Shown: piece after piece, positions 1 through 5,464 of the stretch | Layout of the letters: every line of letters begins with the position of its first letter | Position numbering within the stretch: position 1 is the stretch's first letter | The notes under the pieces: generated by a model | What the model was told of the DNA's origin: nothing | The model's input: the letters and a program-made list of their open reading frames with translations, nothing else | The model's database searches: none | Made by a program: the position numbers and the translations under genes | NCBI GenBank assembly: GCA_023133395.1 | Contig: JAGLWO010000011.1 | Span: forward strand, 1 to 6,048 | From: Candidatus Cloacimonadota bacterium | Lineage (GTDB): Bacteria > Cloacimonadota > Cloacimonadia > Cloacimonadales > TCS61 | DNA length: 6,048 nucleotides | Direction of reading: 5' to 3'

Positions 1-1145
1 AACTGGATGGACTTATTCTACCGTATGAAAATGCAAGAGAAGCTGCTATCATCAGTGAATTGAACGTATACCCAATAACTACTTTGAATGAAGCTGTAAA
101 TTTTCTTGAAGATAAAATAGAAATTGAACCTTTAAAAGTTGATAGAGAAGAGATATTTACTCATCTAAATGAAAGTCCGGTCGATATGTATGATGTAAAA
201 GGTCAATTTCATGTGAAGAGAGCTCTGGAAGTTGCTGTTGCAGGAGATCATAATGTTCTTATGATAGGACCACCCGGGTCTGGAAAGACCATGTTAGCCC
301 GACGTATTCCCACAATCCTGCCCGGATTAACTCTGGAAGAATCACTAGAAACAACAAAGATACATTCTGTTGCAGGTCTAATTGGAAGTAGGAAAGGAGT
401 TGTTACGAGTCGTCCGTTCCGCTCTCCTCATCATACGATCAGTGATGTGGCACTTATTGGCGGGGGAAGCTATCCTAAACCCGGAGAAGTATCCCTTTCC
501 CACAATGGAGTATTGTTTTTAGACGAGCTTCCTGAATTTAAAAAATCTGTACTGGAAGTGCTTAGGCAACCTCTGGAAGATGAAATTGTAACCATCTCAC
601 GAGCAACTCAAAGCCTGGAATTCCCGGCAAAATTTATGATGGTGGCTTCTATGAATCCCTGCCCGTGTGGGTATTTTGGCAGTAATGTGGAAAGTCACAC
701 CTGCTCCTGTCCGATTGCCAATATCCAGAGATACCGTTCCAGAATTTCAGGACCGCTCTTAGACAGAATCGATATTCATGTGGAAGTGCCTGCAGTGAAA
801 TATGAAGAATTAAGCGGACTTCCAACAGGTGAGAAATCGGAAAAGATCAGGGAAAGAGTAAATAACTCGCGGGATATTCAACTGGAAAGATTTACCAAGG
901 AAAAGATCTATAGTAATTCTCAGATGAACCCGAAACAAATCAGGAAATACTGCATCCTGGATGAAGAGAGCAAGAATGTTCTGAAAATGGCAATGGATAA
1001 AATGGGTCTTTCCGCCAGGGCTTACGATAGAATCCTCAAAGTCTCCAGGACAATTGCAGACCTGGAAGGTAAAGATAACATTCAAATAAATCACATCAGC
1101 GAGGCAGTGCAATACAGAAGCCTGGACAGGAAGTTCTGGGAGTGA
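1..1145 (+). CDS. yifB: YifB/ComM-family Mg-chelatase-like AAA+ ATPase, 5' end cut by window edge
   Basis: This is an AAA+ ATPase of the YifB/ComM family; ComM is known as a branch-migration helicase in natural transformation. The reading frame is open from base 3 (LDGLILPYENAREAA...), so the TTG at base 60 is internal and the true start lies upstream. About 380 residues are visible of a usual length near 500; most of the N-terminal Lon-protease-like domain is missing. Numbering from the TTG codon, visible motifs are Walker A GPPGSGKT (70-77), Walker B VLFLDE (151-156), sensor-1 N199 and a cysteine cluster CPC...CSC (201-217) typical of the family. GPLLDRIDIH (231-240) and the C-terminal Mg-chelatase helical domain follow, ending ISEAVQYRSLDRKFWE. 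GC is about 32% in bases 1-180 and 42-46% in the parts counted beyond 240. The last 51 bases recur, diverged, at 2933-2983. The family call is very secure. Confidence 0.96.
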   Translation, partial: LDGLILPYENAREAAIISELNVYPITTLNEAVNFLEDKIEIEPLKVDREEIFTHLNESPVDMYDVKGQFHVKRALEVAVAGDHNVLMIGPPGSGKTMLARRIPTILPGLTLEESLETTKIHSVAGLIGSRKGVVTSRPFRSPHHTISDVALIGGGSYPKPGEVSLSHNGVLFLDELPEFKKSVLEVLRQPLEDEIVTISRATQSLEFPAKFMMVASMNPCPCGYFGSNVESHTCSCPIANIQRYRSRISGPLLDRIDIHVEVPAVKYEELSGLPTGEKSEKIRERVNNSRDIQLERFTKEKIYSNSQMNPKQIRKYCILDEESKNVLKMAMDKMGLSARAYDRILKVSRTIADLEGKDNIQINHISEAVQYRSLDRKFWE

Positions 1146-1249
1146 AGCTGCTATTTATTAAATTTCATATTATGGAGAAAACTATTTCTTAGTAATTGGC
1201 TCAAACAATGATGCTCTCTCTTATATCCAGATATAATTAATTAAAGATA

Positions 1250-1263
1250 ATTTTCTTGAAAAT
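1250..1263. repeat. Short palindrome upstream of the -35 box
   Basis: ATTTTC (1250-1255) and GAAAAT (1258-1263) form a perfect 6-bp inverted repeat with a 2-base centre, 11 bases upstream of TTGACA. It could be a second protein-binding site for the module's regulator, but its sequence differs from the TGTAAA/TTTACA dyad. In DNA this AT-rich it may be chance. Confidence 0.25.
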
Positions 1264-1274
1264 AATATTTGCAC

Positions 1275-1303
1275 TTGACATTTTATACATTAAATTATTT
1301 TAT
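1275..1303 (+). promoter_or_regulatory. Putative sigma-70-type promoter of the XRE-ImmA/PIN operon
   Basis: A consensus -35 box TTGACA lies at 1275-1280. The -10 element is poor: TATTTT at 1296-1301 (15-bp spacer) or TTTTAT at 1298-1303 (17-bp spacer) are the best matches, four of six each. The region is AT-rich upstream, which could help polymerase binding. It is the only good -35 between yifB and the regulator gene, and it sits about 60 bases before the start codon. Promoter rules in this organism are unknown, so the -10 assignment is tentative. Confidence 0.5.
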
Positions 1304-1320
1304 GTAAAGTGTAGTTTACA
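1303..1320 (+). promoter_or_regulatory. Perfect inverted repeat, candidate autoregulatory operator
   Basis: TGTAAA (1303-1308) and TTTACA (1315-1320) are exact inverted copies separated by six bases. The repeat touches the proposed -10 region and ends 17 bases before the start codon of the XRE-family gene. XRE antitoxins commonly repress their own operons by binding such dyads, so this is the likely operator. The role is inferred from position and symmetry. Confidence 0.5.
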
Positions 1321-1337
1321 AAAAAAGGAGAAATATT

Positions 1338-2456
1338 ATGAATACTATGTTATTAGGAGGTAATATTAAGCGTATTAGAAAAATTCGTGGTTTTAACCAA
1401 CATGCTGTTTACACAGCTTCTGCAATTAGTAGACAGGCATACTCTAATATCGAGAATGGTAAATCCGAACCTAAAACAAGCACTTTGATAAAAATAGCTC
1501 AAGTATTGGATGCGGAAATCAAAGATTTTTTTGTTGAACCTGTAAAGTTTCATTCTATTAGGTTTCGAACTAATAAGATCAAAACTCAGAAAGATAAAAT
1601 GAAAAAAGAAGAAATTTTAACCAATTTATCTTTCTGGTTAAAAAATTATAATTATCTGGAAGAAATTACTAACGATAAACAGTTTTATTGTTTAAGAAAT
1701 TTTAATAATTTAATTCCTAATGAATTAGCAAAAAAAGTTAGAGAAAAACTTAAACTCGATAACGATGAACCGATTTATGACATCTGCAATTTAGTAAACG
1801 AATTGGGTATCAAGATTTTTCGGTTTGAATGTGATTTGGATAAGTGTTTTGGGTTTTCTGTTAGTGAAGATGACGAAGGACCAGTTATTGCAGTTAATAC
1901 CTATAAAAATATTAGTATTGAACGCCAGATATTCACTATTGCGCACGAATTAGGTCATTTATTAATGCATAAAAATTCTTATAAACCAGAACTAATTGAG
2001 GAGCAGGAAAATGAAGAAAAAGAAGCAGACCAATTCGCTGCTCATTTTATTATGCCGGCTGAAGGATTTATTAAAGAGCTTAAAAAAGTCTCCGGTTTGC
2101 ATTGGATAGATCAAATACTTCATATCAAACGCATCTATAAAGTCAGTTATCAAACAGTTCTTCGGAGATTGATAGATTTAAATTTAGTTTCTAACAATAT
2201 TTATATGTATTTTTCTGTTGAATTCAAAAAGAAATACCATAAGAATTTGAAAAAGCATTTTGAACCATATTCTGTTGAACCTGAAGGTATGCTCAAATCT
2301 GATTTTGTAAATGACAGATTGAATAAGCTTGTTAGAATTGCTTATGAAAAAGAACTTATAACTTTGAACAGAGCTTCTGAAATTTTAAGCCTTCCTCTAA
2401 TTGAAATGAAAGAATTAACTTCTTCTTGGAATGAAATCAAATATGCTACAAATTGA
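1338..2456 (+). CDS. XRE-family HTH regulator fused to ImmA/IrrE-type zinc metallopeptidase (COG2856), probable antitoxin
   Basis: This 372-residue protein has a Cro/cI-type helix-turn-helix at about residues 9-65 (NIKRIRKIRGFNQ...ISRQAYSNIENGKSEPK). A linker follows, then an ImmA/IrrE-like protease domain (about 145-280) with HEXXH as H203-E-L-G-H207. Downstream is EKEADQFAAHFIMP (227-240), the family's second conserved block, where E226, E227 or E229 would supply the third zinc ligand. The C-terminal 80 residues end in a helical segment, ELITLNRASEILSLP, that resembles a second small helix-turn-helix. The start is the ATG at 1338, with GGAG at 1327-1330 spaced seven bases. The gene overlaps the PIN gene downstream. 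Proteins of this architecture act as antitoxins or as regulators relieved by proteolysis; antitoxin is the likelier role beside a PIN protein. Sampled GC is about 29%. The family is clear, the physiological role inferred. Confidence 0.92.
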   Translation: MNTMLLGGNIKRIRKIRGFNQHAVYTASAISRQAYSNIENGKSEPKTSTLIKIAQVLDAEIKDFFVEPVKFHSIRFRTNKIKTQKDKMKKEEILTNLSFWLKNYNYLEEITNDKQFYCLRNFNNLIPNELAKKVREKLKLDNDEPIYDICNLVNELGIKIFRFECDLDKCFGFSVSEDDEGPVIAVNTYKNISIERQIFTIAHELGHLLMHKNSYKPELIEEQENEEKEADQFAAHFIMPAEGFIKELKKVSGLHWIDQILHIKRIYKVSYQTVLRRLIDLNLVSNNIYMYFSVEFKKKYHKNLKKHFEPYSVEPEGMLKSDFVNDRLNKLVRIAYEKELITLNRASEILSLPLIEMKELTSSWNEIKYATN

Positions 2457-2940
2457 TAAATCCTTAATATTAGATTTAAGTATATTAATTGATTTTTATT
2501 CAATTTCGAAAGAAATATTTAAATTTGTTGATGATCTTTCTATTACAATGAATGTCTCTGATGTAACTTTTCAGAAATTCGATCAAGTCAACGAAACTGA
2601 ACTTGAAAAACTACATATTAAAATTATTGAGACTCCAATTGAGATGTTAATTGAAGCTGCAAATAGAGGAAAATCAAGTTTAGCTTTTGATGATTATGTT
2701 AGTTTTTTACATGCTAAAGAGAATAATTTTATTTTGTCAACCAATGATAAAACCTTAAAAACATATGCTCAAAGCAAAAATGTAGATACTCTTTGGGGGC
2801 TCGAAATAATTTTATTTCTGGAGAGCAATAATAAAATTTCAAAAGAAAAAGCTAAAGAGCTTTTTAAAAAATTAAGGATAGTTAACAATCGAATTACAGA
2901 TGACATTGAAAAAGAATTTCTAAAATTATTATATCAGTGA
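2431..2940 (+). CDS. PIN-domain protein, probable ribonuclease toxin
   Basis: This 169-residue protein has PIN-fold hallmarks. The first strand is LILDLSILIDF with acidic D15 and D21. A middle acidic region (E55, E57 or E59) follows, then SLAFDDYVSFLHAKENN with D87/D88, and a late strand with LSTNDKTLKTYA containing D106. These match the acidic residues PIN nucleases use to hold metal for RNA cleavage. It overlaps the upstream XRE-ImmA gene by 26 bases, indicating translational coupling. A second in-frame ATG at 2443 would give a 14-base overlap, and neither start has a well-spaced Shine-Dalgarno. The stop codon (2938-2940) and the last two or so codons lie within the displaced yifB 3' end, so the natural C-terminus may have been altered at the junction. 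PIN toxins usually target tRNA, rRNA or mRNA; the substrate cannot be read here. Confidence 0.82.
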   Translation: MKSNMLQIDKSLILDLSILIDFYSISKEIFKFVDDLSITMNVSDVTFQKFDQVNETELEKLHIKIIETPIEMLIEAANRGKSSLAFDDYVSFLHAKENNFILSTNDKTLKTYAQSKNVDTLWGLEIILFLESNNKISKEKAKELFKKLRIVNNRITDDIEKEFLKLLYQ

Positions 2941-2983
2941 AGCAGTACAATATAGAAGTCTGGATAGAAAGTTTTGGGAGTAG
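2933..2983 (+). pseudogene. yifB: Displaced, untranslated 3' end of a second yifB allele
   Basis: Read in frame, this stretch encodes ISEAVQYRSLDRKFWE and a TAG stop, identical in protein to the end of the intact yifB at 1095-1145. The DNA differs at eight of 16 sense codons, every one a synonymous third-position transition from C/G to T/A (AGC/AGT, GAG/GAA, GTG/GTA, TAC/TAT, AGC/AGT, GAC/GAT, AGG/AGA, TTC/TTT). The stop is TAG instead of TGA. Identity over 51 bases is 41/51. There is an in-frame TAA at 2921-2923 and no start, so the piece is not expressed as protein. Purely synonymous divergence means both versions evolved as ends of working yifB genes. It is therefore a scar of insertion or replacement at yifB, not decay of a recent duplicate. 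Confidence 0.9.
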
Positions 2984-3023
2984 AAAATAATTGAAAAATT
3001 CCTTTAAGAATCATAATTCATCT

Positions 3024-3029
3024 AAGGAG
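3024..3029 (+). promoter_or_regulatory. Shine-Dalgarno AAGGAG in front of an ATA triplet
   Basis: AAGGAG is a near-perfect ribosome binding site. Five bases downstream, where an ATG would be expected, the sequence is ATA (3035-3037), followed by AAA AAA in the frame of the outer-membrane protein gene. The first conventional start, GTG at 3050, is 20 bases away, too far for this site. An in-frame TAA overlaps the site at 3023-3025, so the gene cannot begin further upstream. Confidence 0.7.
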
Positions 3030-3034
3030 CAAAC

Positions 3035-4159
3035 ATAAAAAAAGTTTTAGTGATTGCTTTTATTTGTATTAGTCTTAATTTGTTTTCTCACATTTTGTTT
3101 TATGAAGAACCGGAAGTGACTGGTGCCAGAGAAAATGCAATGGGTAAAACGACAATTATTACATGTATGAGTAGTAATGCTGTATTCGAAAATCCAGCCA
3201 ATCTTGCAAGAATTATTAATAACAACATACAAGTAAGTGCCCGGTTTTTTTATTTTAACCTGAATAAGGAAACAAATAGTGATGAACAATATGAATATGA
3301 TTACCCAATGAAAATAAAACCCACATCATTTTCTATTGCATACCCAATGCGTATTAACGATACTGATTTCACACTTGGATTAGGATATAGAACCTATTTT
3401 GATTTTCAATATAAATATACCTATTCCTATAAATTCTCTGAAATTGAAAATAAAGCTACATACACTTCCAAGGGAGGATTTAATACTCTTAGTATTGGGT
3501 CAGGTTACAAAACTGGCAATCTTTCAATCGGACTTACATATAATATTGGTATTTTTAGTAAAGAAAACAAAACAAGCATCTTTACATCATCTGGAGGTAA
3601 TGATCAAAAAGTAATCTGGAAAGGTGATATATCTGGTTCATTTTTCAATATTGGTATCAGTTATGAATTCAATAAAAAATTTACAATTGGTTTTGTTTAT
3701 AGGAACAGCTTTACTTATACAAACCAATACGATTATTTCCATTATGATTCTAATTTATTAGTGGAAGAAGGCACTGGCAAAATAGAAGATGAAATACCTG
3801 AACTTTTAATATGTTCTTTTCAATATAATCCTTCTTCGAAGATCAAAACTATCGCTGAAATCCATCGCGTAAAATTTTTGGAAAGTTATAATTCTGAAGA
3901 TGGAATTAATATAAGATTGGGAATTGAATATCTCTATAATTTTCCTGTCAGGTTTGGTCTTTTCCGCGATATATATCCCTGGCCAGAAAAACATAGAAAA
4001 ATTTATGGTATAACAGGAGGTATGGGAATTCCAATAACAAAAGATATTTATTCAGACATAGCCTGCGAAGCAGCATTCTGTAATTGGGATTATGTAGATT
4101 CAAAATATTCCACATCTCAGATGAAAGTTTTTATTTCAATGGGATATGTATTTAAATAG
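3035..4159 (+). CDS. Outer-membrane beta-barrel protein, PorV/FadL/UPF0164-like; non-canonical or lost start codon
   Basis: The protein appears to be a secreted outer-membrane barrel. Counting from ATA 3035 it is 374 residues and begins (M)KKVLVIAFICISLNLFSH, a normal signal peptide with two lysines and a hydrophobic core. From the first conventional start, GTG 3050, it is 369 residues and lacks the lysines. After the signal comes VTGARENAMG...SSNAVFENPANLARI (about 28-60), matching the GAR-x3-MG...NPA-N/G-LA signature of PorV/FadL/UPF0164 proteins. The rest alternates short amphipathic strands rich in Tyr, Phe and Gly with polar turns (such as TLGLGYRTYF and LSIGLTYNIGIF). It ends in a strand, KVFISMGYVFK, with the near-terminal aromatic typical of BAM-assembled barrels. 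The substrate is unknown. It lies 51 bases after the displaced yifB end and converges on the histidine kinase gene. The frame is otherwise intact. The subfamily is uncertain. Confidence 0.8.
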   Translation: MKKVLVIAFICISLNLFSHILFYEEPEVTGARENAMGKTTIITCMSSNAVFENPANLARIINNNIQVSARFFYFNLNKETNSDEQYEYDYPMKIKPTSFSIAYPMRINDTDFTLGLGYRTYFDFQYKYTYSYKFSEIENKATYTSKGGFNTLSIGSGYKTGNLSIGLTYNIGIFSKENKTSIFTSSGGNDQKVIWKGDISGSFFNIGISYEFNKKFTIGFVYRNSFTYTNQYDYFHYDSNLLVEEGTGKIEDEIPELLICSFQYNPSSKIKTIAEIHRVKFLESYNSEDGINIRLGIEYLYNFPVRFGLFRDIYPWPEKHRKIYGITGGMGIPITKDIYSDIACEAAFCNWDYVDSKYSTSQMKVFISMGYVFK

Positions 4160-4186
4160 ATTATCGTATTTCTTTGCAATGAATTA

Positions 4187-4211
4187 TTAGAAGCTTACCC
4201 AACTCTTCTAA
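4187..4211. terminator. Weak inverted repeat between convergent genes, possible bidirectional terminator
   Basis: TTAGAAG (4187-4193) and CTTCTAA (4205-4211) can form a 7-bp stem with an 11-base loop. The repeat covers the stop codon of the histidine kinase gene and lies 28 bases past the stop of the barrel gene. Neither side has a clear run of T after the stem, and the stem is AT-rich. Location is the main argument for a terminator. Confidence 0.28.
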
Positions 4212-5073
4212 ACGTTAATATAAAAACTGTTCCTTTGGGATGGTTATCTTCAATACTTACACTGCCGCCATAGCTTTCCATGGCTTTATTCACGATATAT
4301 AATCCCAGACCGGTGTGTCCTTTTTCCCCATATTTGAATCCTTCATCAAATAAACTTTCTTTTATTTTATCAGGAATTCCTATGCCATTATCAGAGATTT
4401 TTATTTCGCAGTTATTATTTTTCTTTGCAACAGAAATATCAATTTTATTAGCTTTTCCATGAATGACGGCATTCTGTATGATGTTCTCAAATACTGAACT
4501 GATGGCTTCATCTGCTAAAATAATGCATTTACCATTAATATCTATTTCTACATCTTTGTAATTTTTTATTATATTTCCTAAAATCTCTTTCGTATCGTAT
4601 AATCTCAAATCCTTACAGGTTAACATAAATTGCTCAAGATCTCTCATATTTCTGATAAGGTTGACGCTTTTATCTATACTTTTTGATGCTTCTTTTAATA
4701 AGTTTTCGTCTTTTAAGTCACTATAAATTCTTAAAGCACTTTTTATTACAGCAAGATTATTTGTAATATCGTGTCTTAAAATTGTATTAATCAATTCAAG
4801 GTGTTCTTGATGCAAGCTTAATTCTTCTTTTTGATTTTCTATCTGTTCTTTTGCTTTTAATAATCTTCTTTCATAAATATCACTGAGTTTTGTTATTTTT
4901 CTGGAAACGCTGAGTAATTTTTCGAAATGTTCTTTGAGGACTTTGAATTCAATTAATAAATTTTTTTTGGGAATATTATTCATTTTCAAAACTTCATTGC
5001 AATTTTTAAGCGTATCTATTTCTTTCTGAAAAATGCGGTGAGCATTAAATTTAGTTATTTTTTTTCTTTTCAT
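4195..5073 (-). CDS. Soluble histidine kinase, third gene of the siaB-siaC operon
   Basis: This 292-residue sensor kinase has no transmembrane segment or recognisable PAS/GAF domain. Residues 1-95 are charged and helical, including a coiled-coil-like stretch EFKVLKEHFEKLLSVSRKI (42-60) followed by TKLSD. The dimerisation/phosphoacceptor region carries LRHDITNN with H101 as the presumed phosphorylated histidine. The HATPase domain shows the N box ENIIQNAVIH (196-205), the G1 box SDNGIGIP (227-234), a segment FDEGFKYGEKG (242-252) and the G2 box TGLGLYIV (254-261). All catalytic motifs look intact. It starts 16 bases after the siaC stop with no good Shine-Dalgarno, so translational coupling is likely. 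No response regulator is in the window. Known Pseudomonas sia operons place a diguanylate cyclase after siaC, so this kinase may be the SiaC-controlled output; that is inference. Confidence 0.92.
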   Translation of the reverse strand: MKRKKITKFNAHRIFQKEIDTLKNCNEVLKMNNIPKKNLLIEFKVLKEHFEKLLSVSRKITKLSDIYERRLLKAKEQIENQKEELSLHQEHLELINTILRHDITNNLAVIKSALRIYSDLKDENLLKEASKSIDKSVNLIRNMRDLEQFMLTCKDLRLYDTKEILGNIIKNYKDVEIDINGKCIILADEAISSVFENIIQNAVIHGKANKIDISVAKKNNNCEIKISDNGIGIPDKIKESLFDEGFKYGEKGHTGLGLYIVNKAMESYGGSVSIEDNHPKGTVFILTFRRVG

Positions 5074-5089
5074 CTTATTTATGATAATT

Positions 5090-5464
5090 TTAATATGGAA
5101 TTAAGTTAAAGTTTAATTCTAGATCTTCAGCAAATTCTTCTCCTGTTTCCAAAGCATCTTCATCATCTTTTTCATAAAACCAATTAACCTGTACATTGCC
5201 ACCTTTTTTCTGATAATTTTCCAAAATTTCTAAAACATCTAAAATGCATTTGGAAGAGCTTGTATTTATATAAATTAATTTCAAATTGAGGATAGTTTTT
5301 TTACTAACTTCAGAAATAAAAGTTTCTATCCATTTGAAAATTGGTAGGAAAAACCCCATTGCATCTTCCGGATAAGAAGAACCACTCATTTCCAGAACCC
5401 CTTTCTGAACATTAAAATTAATTTCCAGGGTATATTTTGTTTTCTTTAGATGCATATTATTCAT
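5090..5464 (-). CDS. siaC: SiaC family (DUF1987) regulatory phosphoprotein
   Basis: The 124-residue protein carries the DUF1987 signatures in order: GVLEMSGSSYPEDAM (22-36), the central LIYINTSSSKCILDVLEIL (63-81) and NWFYEKDDEDALETGEEFAED (94-114). In Pseudomonas aeruginosa SiaC is phosphorylated on Thr68 by SiaB and dephosphorylated by SiaA, and the unphosphorylated form activates the cyclase SiaD. Here the threonine of NTSSSK is also residue 68 when the ATG at 5464 is used. That start is preferred because AAAGGAG (5478-5472) lies seven bases upstream; the longer frame from 5485 would run through this site. The start overlaps the siaB stop by eight bases. All expected motifs are present, so the protein is probably functional. 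Its partner here is likely the adjacent histidine kinase, which is inferred from gene order only. Confidence 0.93.
   Translation of the reverse strand: MNNMHLKKTKYTLEINFNVQKGVLEMSGSSYPEDAMGFFLPIFKWIETFISEVSKKTILNLKLIYINTSSSKCILDVLEILENYQKKGGNVQVNWFYEKDDEDALETGEEFAEDLELNFNLIPY

Noticed and set aside
60..62. TTG as the start codon of yifB
   Set aside because: The frame is open upstream to base 3 and the residues there (LDGLILPYENAREAA) fit the YifB family, so the gene begins outside the window.
810..1112. Minus-strand open frame inside yifB
   Set aside because: It is a shadow of the clearly conserved yifB frame, with no family resemblance and no ribosome site.
1176..1189. AGAAA-acta-TTTCT hairpin after yifB as a terminator
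   Set aside because: The stem is only five mostly A/T pairs and no T-run follows on either strand.
1404..1417. GCTGT-TTAC-ACAGC palindrome containing TTTACA, a possible second operator
   Set aside because: It lies in the coding part of the helix-turn-helix domain, only one half resembles the upstream dyad, and such short palindromes are common.
2431..2983. Frameshift fusion joining the PIN gene to the yifB tail
   Set aside because: The yifB-tail frame has a TAA at 2921-2923 and there is no slippery sequence or start that would express the tail.
1095..2983. Site-specific integration with att sites at the two yifB tails
   Set aside because: No integrase is present and the repeats share no identical core longer than seven bases, so an att-type exchange is not supported by this window.
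2991..3017. TTGAAA ... CATAAT as a promoter for the outer-membrane protein gene
   Set aside because: The spacer is 15 bases and transcription would start on top of the Shine-Dalgarno, leaving almost no leader; too weak to annotate.
3047..3289. Minus-strand open frame over the start of the barrel gene
   Set aside because: It opposes a frame with a signal peptide and family signature, and its protein has no recognisable features.
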